This document shows, piece after piece, positions 8,650 to 20,515 of a stretch of DNA of 64,000 nucleotides. The position numbers were made by a program, and so were the translations under genes. The notes beneath the pieces are model-generated. The model searched no databases. It was given only the letters and a program-made list of their open reading frames with translations, and was not told the origin of the DNA. The DNA is from Eukaryota sp. TZLM1-RC (lineage: Eukaryota > Metamonada: BaSk clade): assembly GCA_040285825.1 (NCBI GenBank), contig JAUPSS010000011.1:372001-436000 (forward strand). Direction: 5' to 3'. Numbering within the stretch: the first letter of the stretch is position 1; each line of letters begins with the position of its first letter.

Positions 8650-10182
8650 ATGCCTGTCCCTCGCATTTCCAAGTTTAGAAACGTTCACGGAACCATTCTC
8701 AAGGACGACGTGTTCACTGGTATCCAAACCGCCTCTACTGCTTGGGATGGTAAACTTTCCTGTGTCAACTCTCGTTGGATCTCCTTCATTATGACTTCAA
8801 TTGGTGCAGGGGCTGTCTGTGTCCTCCCTGTCAACAATCCCCATAAAGTAGACGTCAACCCTCCCACCATTCGAGGACACTCCCGAGCTGTTCTTGACGT
8901 TGCATTCTCTCCTTTTGACGAAAATGTTTTGGCTACTGCTGGAGATGATGGAGTGGTACGTGTGTGGAACATTCCCGAAGATGGTTTCGAAGGACTCACA
9001 TCCGAGGACGCAGTTACTTCCTTCCAACACGACAAGAAAGTAGGTGTCCTTGCCTGGCATCCCGTCGCCAAGAACATCCTCGCCTCTGCTGGCAATGATG
9101 GCGTTCGTATTTGGAACCTTGATGATTCATCTTTGGTGGCTCACCACCAAACCTCAGACTTGGTTAATTCCTTGTCATTCAACTTTAACGGCAGCCGTCT
9201 GGCTTTTTCATCAAAGGACAAGAACATGTACATCATTGACTCTCGCTCTGGTGACCTCGTTGCCCAAACCCAAGCCCACAGTGGTGTCAAACCTTTCAAG
9301 GCCATTTGGTGTTCCAATCCTGAAAAGGAACTTGATGTTATCGTCACTTTAGGTTTTGGTCGACCCGTGGGTAGAGAAATTAAGGTTTGGAATCCTTCCT
9401 CTGTTGCTGAACCTCTCGCAGTTGTTGCCTTGGATCAAGCAAGTTCTTTGTTCCTACCTGCTTATGATCCTGATACTTCCATGCTATTCTTTACTGGTAA
9501 AGGTGAAGGTCTCATCCGCTATTATGAAGTATTGAATGATACTCCCTACGTCCGTCCCCTGAATGAATTTGCTTCCAATGTACCCGCACGTGGTTTCTGT
9601 AGCTTAGCTAAACCCCATCTCAATATGGAAAAGAATGAAATCTTTAGGGCCTACAAAATCACTGACAAGACGATTGATCCTATTAGTTTCATGGTTCCTC
9701 GTAGAGCCCCAGGTATGGATCGTGACATTTTCCCTGCCACTTTTGCCGGTAAACCTGCTTTGACTGCTGCTGAATGGGTTTCCGGTACTGATGCTAACCC
9801 CATAATGATTGAATTGGATGAAAATGGTCTTACTGGTCAGGCTGTTGAGGTCAAGGAAGCTCCAGTTGTCGTTCCCACTGAACCCAAGGAAGAGCCTAAG
9901 GAAGAACCTAAGGACGAAGTAAAGCAGGAAGAACCAGTTGTTGAAGAAAAGAAAGAAGTTGTTAATACCAATGAAGCACTATTTGATTCTGATTCTGATT
10001 GTGACGAAGAAGAACTCCAAAAAGTAGAGGAAAAAGAAGACATGAAGTCCGAAGAGGTAACCACTCCCATTGTTGAAGAAGAGAAAATTTCTTTGAGTGA
10101 CGTAAAGCAGCTTATCGAAGAAGCTACTACTCCTTTGAAAGAAAAAATTGAGCTGTTGGAAGAAAAAATCTTTTCATTGTAG
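8650..10182 (+). CDS. Coronin
   Basis: Actin-binding coronin of about 510 residues. The N-terminus PRISKFRNVHG matches the conserved coronin start (SKYRHVFG), so I start at the second Met (8650) rather than the one five codons upstream. WD40 repeats follow, including GHSRAVLDVAFSP, LATAGDDGVVRVW and VLAWHP...LASAGNDGVRIW. The coronin C-terminal extension is clear in KNEIFRAYKITDKTIDPISF and VPRR. A Glu/Lys/Pro-rich linker with EEPKEEPKDE repeats and a phosphorylation-prone DSDSDCDEEE run lead to a short C-terminal coiled coil (LIEEATTPLKEKIELLEEKI), the usual trimerisation device. Coronins bundle F-actin and regulate Arp2/3 and cofilin in the cell cortex. A single intronless exon, with codons richer in C-ending triplets than its neighbours, as in highly expressed genes. 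Confidence 0.93.
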   Translation: MPVPRISKFRNVHGTILKDDVFTGIQTASTAWDGKLSCVNSRWISFIMTSIGAGAVCVLPVNNPHKVDVNPPTIRGHSRAVLDVAFSPFDENVLATAGDDGVVRVWNIPEDGFEGLTSEDAVTSFQHDKKVGVLAWHPVAKNILASAGNDGVRIWNLDDSSLVAHHQTSDLVNSLSFNFNGSRLAFSSKDKNMYIIDSRSGDLVAQTQAHSGVKPFKAIWCSNPEKELDVIVTLGFGRPVGREIKVWNPSSVAEPLAVVALDQASSLFLPAYDPDTSMLFFTGKGEGLIRYYEVLNDTPYVRPLNEFASNVPARGFCSLAKPHLNMEKNEIFRAYKITDKTIDPISFMVPRRAPGMDRDIFPATFAGKPALTAAEWVSGTDANPIMIELDENGLTGQAVEVKEAPVVVPTEPKEEPKEEPKDEVKQEEPVVEEKKEVVNTNEALFDSDSDCDEEELQKVEEKEDMKSEEVTTPIVEEEKISLSDVKQLIEEATTPLKEKIELLEEKIFSL

Positions 10183-10296
10183 TTCCCAGTAGATTTCTTA
10201 ATTTGTATAAATAATTACTGCGTATTTTGATATATTGTTTGTTTTTTACATATCTGAATTTAAACATATATTATTATAATAGAATAATTTATTAAA

Positions 10297-13200
10297 CTAC
10301 AATAAAGAAGTAAATCCTCCATTCTTCAACCATTTCTTATATGCTTTATCTGAACTAGGAACCCCTTCCAAATCTTGACCTGTCAGTGGGTGCTTTCTAC
10401 TCGCTAACCAAGAAAACGCTCGAACACACAACAAAACCAAGTCCCGAGGTTGGGTTTTTTCAATGGGGGTCAAATGTACACGTGGACCCTCGTCATCAAA
10501 ACAGACTTCAAACGACTTGTCTCCGACACATTGAGTCTTTATTCTTGGTAAATAAAAGCTTTTATGAATAGTTCGATCATTTGGTAACCTCAACTTCATT
10601 TTCTCCACATTCAACAGAAAAGTTCTCTCTTCTCCAACCTTGCCAAAATCTCGAGGAGAGTTTTCAGCAATCAGACAAGCAAAGGAAACCTCTTTCTGAC
10701 TGAGGGCAACAGCTACCGATTCCTTGTAAGATGGATGAAGTGAAACAATTTCAGTAACTCTTGTGGCTGGGTCCCCCACCAATCCATCATTTCTAACAGG
10801 AAAGTACTCAACTTTGATTGAACAACCAACGTCATCAGCTGACGGTACATAACGTGATTGATTGGAAACGCCTTCAATCAAAATTGATTGGCCTTCTTTT
10901 ACCCTATAGTAATTGATCCTTGGTTCACCTGAATGACCACCCTTGTAACCAGCTTGAATTGTCAATGGTTTTGAATTGTATTCACCCCCATGGAGAGAGA
11001 GTTCAGTGCAAGTAGGGTGACCAGCTTGGATTTGTGGTGTTGTGAGGTAAAATGTTTGATTGTCAACCGCAACTTGCAATTGCAATCGGAAACCCACGTG
11101 GGAGAGAGTTGGGATGATTGATTCTGACTGACAATCAGCAAGTTTGTTTGGTTTCCCTTCATGATCAATCAAAAACCATTGACAATTGTACAAAATACTG
11201 GAACTTGACCTGGAAATTTTGGCACAAACCTCATTACCTTCAGCAAATCCTCCAATTAACTCCATCGAATCAATCAAAAGTGATTGATCATACACCCTGC
11301 TTCTGTTCAAGTCCCTGGGGATACAATAACCCCCAACAATTGACTTTGATAGAATTCCAGTGGATAATTTGACTGAATCGCCCGTGATGCCATTGTCTGC
11401 AACAGCTGTGAGTAAAACGACCAAATTATGACCAATATCATCTTTGTGCATTGAATAAGCTTTACCAGAATGAATACAAAGAGTTCCCCTTTTCCACTCA
11501 TAATTGATTGTACCACTTGGACCGTGATAATCAGCAAGTACACATAGTTGGTGATTAAAATCATCATAAATTAACGTTGCATTCTTAATCAAAGGACGCC
11601 CCCAACTGATTGGTTGTGATGATGTGGCAGTCACTTGATTTCCACTGACTTTTGATTGAGAGACAGGAATGATCGAGCACTTTACAAAATGATCAACGTG
11701 ATTTTCAGAAGGTTTAAACGTTTTTTGATTGCAAACTTCTGTCCATTGTTGACTGTCTCGACTAATTGACCACGAAAAGATTGATTGACCTTCCTCTGGC
11801 CCATTATATACGTATTGAGGTTCAATAGGTTCCAGCGAGTGAATGGCTTCAGGTAACTCAATTTCAGAAATAACAGGACAATCAGAAATAACTGGACCAA
11901 AATCAGACACCATCAGCTCAGAAGTCACGTCATCTTCCCTCCTCAAAACGGAAACTTCTACGTGAATGAAACAGCCAATGTCTTCTTCTTTTATTGTATA
12001 ACCTAGTGCATTGCAGTCGCTTTGGTCTAATGACGTTTGTCGAGAAATCTTCTTGAGCGTTTGGTCAAGTTGTTTCTTTCTATACCAATCTACTATGAAC
12101 AAGGGAGTGCCGGAACCAGAATAATCAAAAGTGACGGTCAAAAACTCATCAACGACAGGACTTCCATTGACTTCTAGGTCAGAAATGACTGGTTTGACCG
12201 CCTTAATTGGTCCCAGAGGGTCAGTAACTACTGCATCACCTTCCGTTCCATCAACTCTGATAGGAATGACACGTAGACATATGTACATGTTGACATTATC
12301 TTCAGTTATGATGAATGATCGTTGATTTTTGGCTCCAACACTTTCCTTTCCATTGGAATTAATCAAGATCCATTCAATCAAGCTTGACCCTTCTTGACCA
12401 CCGAAATAATGACCCTTCATTTTGAGCTCTGTACCTTCCACTGCCTCACCATCAATTCCTACATCAAAATAGACGGGCTTACCAGCTACAACAACTTCTG
12501 ATGTGTCTCTACAGAAAGGAAGACCTACCAATCCATCAGCTCTAACCGGGACCACTTCCAATCGAAGATAATAACCTACATCATCATTGACAGGAGAGTA
12601 AATAAGGGAATTTTCAGCAACAACCTCAGAGTAATCATTCAAGATCCTCAACCAACGGTACCTTGACTTTCCTTCGACTCCACCCGAGTAAAATACATTA
12701 CCTACCAAGTCACTTCCTTGGCAGACTTCTCCTTCAAGAACAATGTCCATTACAGTTGGTTGTCCGGCTGAAACAATCTCTGAGGACATGGCCACTCTTG
12801 CTACCCCCTCAGCTCCATCGTCCCTTACTGGGAGGTAGAGGCAGCACAAAAGCCTTCCAATCTGCTCATTTGTGGGGGTGAAGTGGGGTTTATTGGCACC
12901 ATTAATCACCAACCAAATAGAACTATCAGGACTACCATCATTACTTTCAAGAGATTTAAACAATTCTTCAAGCTCATTGTTGGCCAAGCCAGCGAGACTA
13001 CCCTCGTATATCCTACTTGAGCAGAACCATTGGCAAAATGATCTTCCTTCAATACCACCAAGGTACTTACAACAAACAGAAAGAGTCTTCCCCTCAACAA
13101 CTTCTCCTTTAATTGCTAACGATTCAACTGTAGGGGGACCAGCTCCGATTGGTTGAGTAATAACAGAGACAGGGGTTCCAGGAACTTCAGCATCAGAGAT

Positions 13201-14809
13201 TGGAGTGTATTGGAAGACAAGACGATGGCCAAAATCTCCAGCTGTTGGTGTGTAAAATCTCGAATTGCTATCAGAAATTTCCAAATATTTACGTTCCTCG
13301 CCTTCCTCGACCACTCTAAACCATTGGAAAATAGAGTTACCTTCAATACCCCCAAAGTAGGTACCATAACCACAGAGAGGTTCACGTTCCACAAACGGAC
13401 CTTCCACATAGACATCAGTAACAGTGGGGAGAGCGGCCTTGACAACAGATGAGCATTTGGTAGAGTAAGTTTCCCCTCTAAACCCATCATTTCTGATTGG
13501 AACTGCTGATACGGAAATGACGTGACCCACGTCTTCCAGCTGACAGACAAACGTTCTACTAGTTGCATTGGGAATGGGAAGGTTTGACCTGTACCATTGG
13601 TATTCAATGCCTTTTTGTCTACCACCAGAGTAGCGGCAATTGACTGTCAACACGTCACCTTGGACAGGACTTCCCAGGACTTCTAGGTCAAAAAGAACAG
13701 GGGGAGCAGAAACAATGTCATTTGAAATGGCAGAATAGGTAGCAGATTTGTAATCAAGAGCAACCGATGAGGGAAACTTGACTGTCACACACGCTTTGAT
13801 TACACTGTCTACGTCATCAGAGGTTAAAACATAGGACTCCTCATTTGCTCCAGGAATAACAGCAAACTTTCCTGTACAAAGATCAAACCGAAGCCACTCA
13901 TAAATGATGGAACAATCGTTTTGATTGACAATTTGATTGGACAATTCAAATGAAACACTCATTCTTTCCTCTTCTGTAGTACTACCGTCCAGCGAAATGT
14001 TTAGCAATTCAGGGTGCAAAGATCGTTGTTGTTCAAGGTACCATTGGTTAGCAGTTTCACAGGGTTCCTCCAAAGTAGAGGGCAGATAGCCTTCCCTGCA
14101 GAGATAACACATCTTCAAAGGTAACCGTTCTGCAAGTTCCTTTTCAGATAAAGAGAGATTGGCTCCATCAATCTTGCGGAGAGTGAGTGGGTTGGTGACT
14201 CTTGTTGAAAGGATCCTGTAGTCCATGCATTCAGAAAGAGGGTTATCCAAAAGACGAAGGACTTCAAGGTTAGGGAGGAGGGGGAGTCCTTGGAAAGAGG
14301 AGATGTTGTTGGATGAACCACAAAGAACACGGAGTTCAGGGACAGCTGGCATGTCTTGGAATGAAGAAATGTCGTTTTGAGTAAAGGAGAAATGTTCTAG
14401 ATAGGGAAGGGAGGGCATGTCGGAGAGAGAAGTGAGGCAGTTGGAGTTGACGTAAAGCTGACGAAGACAGGGAAAGGAATCCAGGAATGCCAAGGACGTA
14501 AGTTCATTGTAGCCAACATCAAGGATCTTGACATTCTTCATTATGGGAATGTTGGAGATAACAGATAGGCAGTTATCGCGGAGGTAAAGAAACTAGGATT
14601 AGAAATCGTGGCGTACGTACTTCTGTTTTGGGATGAGCCCTTAGACCTGATAGAGACTTAAGACGTAACTTGTTTAGGGTAATGCGGCCATCCACAGGTT
14701 TAACATCCTCTAAAGATACAGGAGCATCAATTTTGTGTTTGGAAAAAGGTGTTTTGGGGGTACGTGGTGAGTCCAACAAGCTTCGCCGAGAACGAGGCGC
14801 TGCAGACAT
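10297..14809 (-). CDS. AIR9-like: AIR9-like microtubule-associated protein (LRR plus A9 repeats)
   Basis: Two exons joined by a 28-nt intron (14593-14620; GTACG...CTAG), giving about 1494 residues. Exon 1 (14809-14621) encodes a basic Ser/Pro/Arg-rich start (SAAPRSRRSLLDSPRTPKT), as in the microtubule-binding end of plant AIR9. The splice restores a leucine-rich repeat run (FLYLRDNCLSVISNIP..., LDVGYNELTSLAFL, LYVNSNCLTSLSDMP) with an LRR cap. About ten A9-type immunoglobulin-like repeats follow, each with a G(E)x..G..L.....Y.GG..G.S...W.R pattern, for example VEGPFVEREP...YFGGIEGNSIFQW. A conserved C-terminal domain ends the protein. AIR9 marks cortical microtubules and division sites in plants, and homologues exist in trypanosomatids. 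The length is close to plant AIR9 (about 1700). Function here is inferred from the domain order. Confidence 0.85.
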
Positions 14810-14884
14810 CGGCTAATAGCACAAAAATGTGTAACGGGTTGAGATTGCTGGAATACTGTGAATTTATTTCTGGAACACACATTT

Positions 14885-16900
14885 TTCCAATTTATTGAAT
14901 TTGTACACCTAATTAAATTAACTCATAACTAATGGGACGACTATCATTGAACCAAGATTTCCTCTACAACATCTTGATGTGCTTGCTGTCTAGCTGAAGC
15001 TTCTCTTATTCGATTGAAAAACCGAGGTAATCTATTAATAATGGCAAATTGAATCCGTGAACGCCATAAAAAATAGCAAATCTCTTCATTGTTTTTTCTT
15101 GTACCATTTTTTGGAAGTCATTCAAAAAAGTTTCTGCTTCATCTGATAATCTTCCATTTATCGAAAATGGGAAAGCAATGAAATCCAGATGTGTATTTCT
15201 ATCGGCATTAGCCTCTTCAATATCTTTATCATATTTTCTATGTTTCTCTTTTGCTTTAAAATCAAGAGCAGTCACAGGATTAAGTTTTCTTCTGTGAACC
15301 AAAGTATCATTTGCAACATTACATGAAACAAAGTCAACAATAGCTTCAGAATTATCAATCTAATCACAGTATACATCACCTCTATCATTAGAACCAAAAT
15401 TATTCAGAGAAAGTGTTTCCTTCAGCAACAGCTCTTTGATACACGATATTCTTGCAGTTTGTGCCATATTGAAAACAGTGTTTGTAACAGCATCATGTAA
15501 TGAAGAACGATAAGTTATCAGTTTAGAGCAATTCAGAGCATGGCGCAAAGTGAGTTGAGGTGAATTCGAACAAATACATTTTTCTTTTGATAATGAATTG
15601 ATTAATGGGGATATTCAAATATAATCTCATTTTTGTTACAAATGCTTCCTTAGTGGCACACAATCCAAATCTTCGTGGTACAATGGTTACAAACAGTGAA
15701 GAATCTGATGACTTACTTTCACAAACACCCTTTTTTTAATAACAATGAGTGAAGATCTTGATTTAAAACAGCCGAGCTGCATATATTATTATAAAGATCT
15801 TTTTCATACATTCCAGCCAATCGTTTCTGTAATGTTCGAAGAGTGTACTTCAAAAATAAAACATTCTTTTCTGGAGTATTGCCATTGAATGATTGGGGAA
15901 TGCATCGATCCCATTTTTCTACATCAATTTTTGAAATTTCTTCCTTTAATGCAAAAACAGTGGAACTTTGCGTTGTCATCAATAAATCTTCCCAATCTGC
16001 AAATCCTTCGGAAAACTCAAAGATTGCATTTCTGCATCCACCAACAAAAGCACAAGAGGTAAGAATAGAAGCCTTCGACCACCCTAAACCGCCATAATGA
16101 GGACTAAGGTAAGCATGGTCTAAAATTTGGAACATTTTACATCCCAGTAATTGTGACAGAACTTTTGCACGTAATTCATTAAACTTCTGAGCCAAAGGCC
16201 TAGTGACAAGAGGATTTGTAGATCGAAAGATATGATTGAAATTGGAACTAAAACACAGTCTTATAATGGTAAATTTGATGTGTTTTTGTATATCTAAATT
16301 CAACATTCGGTCAATTTTGTCAGAAATTGAGTTCAACTTTTCAAACAATTTTTTGGTAATTTCATCATAATTTCCTAAAAACGAACCCAAAAGACGAATA
16401 GCATCAATTGAATATAATTTGGCTTGAATTTCAATACCATCAACTATTGTGGAAACTGGAAAATTCAATAACAAAACACATTTAAGTAAATTAAGTCGGA
16501 GACCAATTTTGGTAAATAATTCTTTGAAACATACAGTTGCTTGTTTCACAATATTTAAATCACCAATAAGCACAAGATCATCCATAAATGCAATCATTTT
16601 TAGCGAAGGAAACATCTCTTGAATTTGCAATAAAATAGGATGAATGGTCAAACAAAACAGAAGAGGTCCTAACGGATCTCCTTGCTTTACACCACTTGAT
16701 GAACTCAAAATGCAATCACCAAAATGCAAATTAGAATATGTGCTATATGTTGATTGAAAATACGGCATTAATTCCGGCATATATTGCAATAAAGCACCAT
16801 GGATACTGCGACGACTGAGTGAATTGAATGCATTACTAAAATCCAACAGACACATTCTAAAACTCAACGAAAAACCTTAACTAATGCTTTTACCTACTCA
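14885..16900 (-). mobile_element. LINE-1, longest copy (d), RT plus nuclease
   Basis: The most complete LINE-1 copy, still 5'-truncated. It begins inside the reverse transcriptase at motif A and runs to the family's 3' end near 14885-14945 (ACTCATAACTAATGGGACG in plus orientation). The RT part is a single open frame. The finger and nuclease part (about 15700-14990) is split by frameshifts, with readable pieces at 15548-15360 (CSKLITYRSSLHDAV) and 15302-15006 (KEKHRKYDKDI, FIAFPFSINGRLS). It lies just upstream of the AIR9-like gene, whose start is only about 75 bp away. Confidence 0.85.
15719..16867 (-). pseudogene. Reverse transcriptase fragment of LINE-1
   Basis: 382 codons of non-LTR reverse transcriptase. 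LLDFSNAFNS is motif A with the first catalytic aspartate, SGVKQGDPLGPLLF is motif B, and FMDDLVLIGD is motif C with the paired aspartates. LRLNLLKC is motif D, and RLLGSFLG is the GxxxG region of motif E. A long thumb-like segment follows with HIFRSTNPL, LGCKMFQ and GGLGWSKAS. The fingers upstream of motif A are missing because of 5' truncation. The frame ends prematurely in LLLKKGCL, where other copies continue towards VPRRFGL, showing a one-base shift. This piece is the reference for assigning the other LINE-1 fragments. Confidence 0.85.
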
Positions 16901-16934
16901 AACCCATCAATTGAATGACGGAAGCTTTTCGCTG

Positions 16935-17015
16935 TTCACTTCCATAGCAACTCGCTTGTTATAAAATTTTGTAATGTTATTCAAAATGGAGTTAATTTAA
17001 CGAGGAAGAGCTTTG
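16935..17015. repeat. Dispersed repeat shared with 3700-3790 (inverted)
   Basis: Carries AACTCGCTTGTTATAAA and TTCAAAATGGAGTTAA in the same order as the reverse complement of 3700-3790. It lies exactly between the truncated start of LINE-1 copy d and the end of the LINE-4 copy, so it may be a terminus of one of them. Confidence 0.5.
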
Positions 17016-19452
17016 AATAACGAAAACACAATTCTGTTCTTGCAAATGAGGATTTTCAACGAACAAACAAATAAAAATTTTCAAAAAGTTCTTCCAAATC
17101 AAAAAATCGAATGTACAAACACTTTCTGTGAATAGTTGTCCTAAATCATCCAAAACATTGAGACCTTCAGTTCCAATTGTACCAAAAACTGAAATAGCAA
17201 TTGGGACGAATTTGATGTTTCTGCCTATTGCTCCAATAAGACGTAGTAGAAGGGCTTCGTATTTTGATTTCTTGAAAAGCTCTGCAACTTTGAGTAATTG
17301 TTGCAGAATTGGAACTTCTTTTCCACGGAGAAAAGGTAGCACAGTCGATAATTTGTTTAGTTCCATCATACCATGCACATTGAATATCACCTCGTTTTTG
17401 GCTCAAATTGAAAATTTGGTTCATCAAACAGATGTTCTAAACGAACTGGACGATGAGATTATTTTAAAAAATCGCAAATACAATCACGAACAGCATTGTG
17501 GATAATTGATCTTTTTTGAGTGAATTTGCAGCATGAAATAACGTCATCAAAAGAACCATAAGCACCACATTTACATTTCATATTTGATAAGCATTGAGGA
17601 GGAGGTAGATTAAGTCTAATTCGCATGACTGTCGAAAATTGAATATCTGGAACACGTAATCCAAAACGGCGAGGAACTTGTGTAATCAAACAAGATCAAC
17701 TGTTGTGAATAGTATTTCAACTACACAAACAAGACAAAAATAATTTCAAAGAAAAATCACGGGAGTTGTTAGCCATGCCAATTTGGCTGTTCTGTGTTTC
17801 TGCTTCTAAATAATTAATAATCTTCTGTAGTTTAGGAACAGTTCTTGAAAAGTTTGGTAAATCTTTAGTTTCAATCGAGGTTAAGTCAACTTTTGCAGAA
17901 AAATGATTTTAATGATTTCCAGAAGACATTGGAACAAATTTCTAGGAAAGAACGTAAAAATTCTATTGCAACTGAAAAAGAGTTATAGACCAATTAAATC
18001 CATTGATGGGGAAACCTTAAAATAAGTTCATAAAGGAAATTTCTGATTTCACCTAAAACCGCAGCATTTGATGAAATGGATGAACGTGTTAGCCCAACAC
18101 CACCATGCTTGTGCGATCTAAAAGCATAAAGAGGAATATCATCAATATTATTGGTGTTCATTACTGAAACCAAAAATTGAGTTCTCTTAGTCAAATACTG
18201 TTTGTCATAGTGAGTGGTCAAAGTAAGAAGAATAGAACGAATTATGTTTTTAAATTTTTGAACCAAAAAATAACCTATCAACATGAAATTTGATGAGTTT
18301 CTTCACAAGCAAAATTTGAATTTGTGCGAGTTCAGAAGAAGCTTTTTCAACTTTTTGTTCAAATGACTGAGCAATACATTCCTCATTACCTATCAATGTT
18401 CCCAACAACCTATTACAATCATCATCATAATTCACAAATCACAATTCGATTCCCTCAAACGAGATAAAGTCATTATGTCTACCGAGCTTAGCATTTGGAT
18501 GGATTAAGTTCAAGACCAATACGACAAGTTAAAATTCCAAACAAATATGTTGCTTCTTGAACTATAGGAGAAGCACCTATTTAGGAAACATCATCCATCT
18601 ATACCACAATTTTTTTTCTGGATATTGTGACTCAAGGTGAAGAAAAACTGGATGAACAGAAAGACAAAAAAGGAAAAGCCCCATTGAATCACCTTGTTTT
18701 ACACCTGAACAAGAGGGTAAAGAATCAGTTTTCATTACTAATGAGGAGGAGTGAGCAGAATATAAAAATTCAAACAAAGGAGCGACTTCTGCAAACACGG
18801 GGGAATGTTGAAGTGCTTCAAAAATAGCACCACGTTCTATTGAATTTCAAACATTTTTGAAATCACAGACAAATGGAACATTTTCCTTTGGTAAATTCAT
18901 AAATAAATCAACACCAAGAGCAGCAACATTCCATCACAAGTTCCTGTACCAAATTCAAAAGCACCAAGAAAATCCTTAGCACTTTTCTTGATACGATTGA
19001 AAACCAGTGTAGATAACAGACGTGAGATCACTCCACCAATTGCAATGGGACGCACTCCACCATTTGACTTCGCTAATGGAATCAATCTTGAAGAACATAA
19101 TTCTGAAAGCTTTTAGAATTTTGGATAATTAAATTGTATAAACGGATCAATGAAGGTATTAAAGTATTCAGAGATTTGGCAGCACACTTTTTTTTGGTCG
19201 AGATGAAATTGCATTAGATACTTCTACTTCAGAAAAGGGGTTGAATCTCCAATAGCTAGTGGATTCAGAAGGAGACATAGAATTGTTCAGTGACTCTTCA
19301 TAAGGATGAACCTTATTCAACTTGGTAACAGTATCAGAGTTTTCAGGAACCAGCTTTTGGTTATTCATGTTTTCTGTTGTTGTTAATCTGCTGACATGCA
19401 TTTTTCGAAGTTTGGAAATAATTCCATACGTTGTAAATAGCATATTTCTCAA
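16990..19452 (-). mobile_element. LINE-4: second RLE-type non-LTR lineage, decayed
   Basis: Minus-strand element read from about 19450 down to 16990, broken into many frames. Recognisable parts in order: an N-terminal segment at 19452-19168; RT fingers at 19085-18897 (IPLAKSNGGVRPIAIGG, then FEFGTGTCDG); RT motif B at 18798-18577 (SGVKQGDSMGLFLFC); motif C near 18595, read as a stop followed by MDDVS; the thumb at 18284-17994 (SHKHGGVGLTRSS); the finger at 17689-17459 (PRRFGLRVP, MKCKCGAYG, IHNAVRD); and the nuclease at about 17430-17000 (RGDIQCAWYDG, KKSKYEALL, FVPIAISVFGTIG). The stop inside motif C and multiple frameshifts show that it is dead. It keeps more of the RT N-terminus than any other LINE here. 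Confidence 0.8.
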
Positions 19453-19574
19453 TTAGCAAAAATATAAACGGCAATTTCGATTGTTTTCACTTTCAAAATG
19501 TATTGTGGTCTAATTGTTTAATAAATCTATTGTGTACATCTAAAAACTAATAAAAAGTGTAATTAGAATCTCCC

Positions 19575-20070
19575 TTCATGAAAAAATTTGGATCTCATTA
19601 TTGATGATCAAAGTGTTCCTTTTATCAATTATTTTGAATCAGGATTTCGTTTTTTAGGTTGTTATTTAGGCAATTTTGATGAAATTCGAAATCAACTTTC
19701 TTCTCTTTTGGATAATTTTGCAGAAGAATTGATGGTTCTTTCAGATTTAAATATTGAAAAACATCTTAAATTTTTCTTCCTCAGAATTTGTTATTCAGGG
19801 AAATTTACTCATATTTTACGATCAACATCACCATCTATTTCTCTCGAATTTTGCAGAATTTTTAATGAATTAAGAACAAAATTTTTGGCTAATTTGCTCG
19901 ATATTGATTCTTCTTTTTTACGTAGTCATATTTTTTGTAGCACAGAATTGGGAGGCCTGGATTTTCACAAATCAAAATATTTGTGTAAAGCCGCCTTTGT
20001 TGGTGGAGGCAAAAATTTCGTTTTTGAATTTTTGAAACGTTTTCGTGAAAAAATTCATCAGCATTGAAAT
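19575..20070 (+). mobile_element. LINE-5: RT thumb fragment of another non-LTR lineage
   Basis: An open frame of about 159 codons (19588-20067) similar in layout to the RT thumb of the LINE-1 copy: FRFLGCYLGNFDEI matches RLLGSFLGNYDEI, HILRSTSPS matches HIFRSTNPL, and GGLDFHKSKYLCKAAFVGGGKN matches the GGLGWSKAS...AFVGG block. The amino-acid sequence is clearly diverged from LINE-1, so it is a separate lineage. Both RT core and nuclease are absent. Confidence 0.7.
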
Positions 20071-20249
20071 TCTAGTCTCTTTATACTCTAGTCTAGGAAC
20101 ATAACAGCCCTTAACCAGGACTTAGAACCTAATATCATCACACACATCGCATTGGACTAGGCTAGAATAGGCTAAATTTGGGTTTTGATTTCGATTATGT
20201 ATTAAAAAATTTCATTTATCTAATAAGGAATAAAGAATCATCAGATACA

Positions 20250-20515
20250 CAATTAAAACTCCACATCCTCAAAATCTGCCTCCCCTACATCAAAACCATT
20301 AATTGCTAAAGATTCGGAAAATTTCCCAAAAAGAAGAGAGTGAATCAGAAATTAACTTCATCATTGTCTTAAAAATGGAAAATACAATCCTGTTTTGCCA
20401 GTATACACGATTGAAAATTCTTCCAGTTCTTTCCTTTACAACTACAACAAAATCCTCAAGGAAAGCAATAGCAGCCTTACTTAAAGACCCAAGCAAGGAA
20501 AAATGTATTATTTTG
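20250..20515 (-). mobile_element. LINE-2-like 3' end fragment
   Basis: The minus-strand frame 20496-20299 has FLEDFVVVVKERTGRIFNR and NRIVFSIFKTMMKLIS. These align with the nuclease C-terminus of the LINE-2 copies at 44805-45640 and 48425-49330 (FIDDFENLVKRRMNKCFDR, NCIVFTIFKTIPKMIS). It is only a 3' remnant and a diverged subfamily. Confidence 0.6.

Noticed and set aside
8685-9095. Minus-strand frame of 136 codons inside coronin
   Set aside because: Exactly antisense to a strongly conserved WD40 gene; no domain of its own.
13116-13625. A 169-codon minus-strand frame within the AIR9-like gene
   Set aside because: An alternative frame of the A9 repeats; the repeats in the main frame are clearly conserved.
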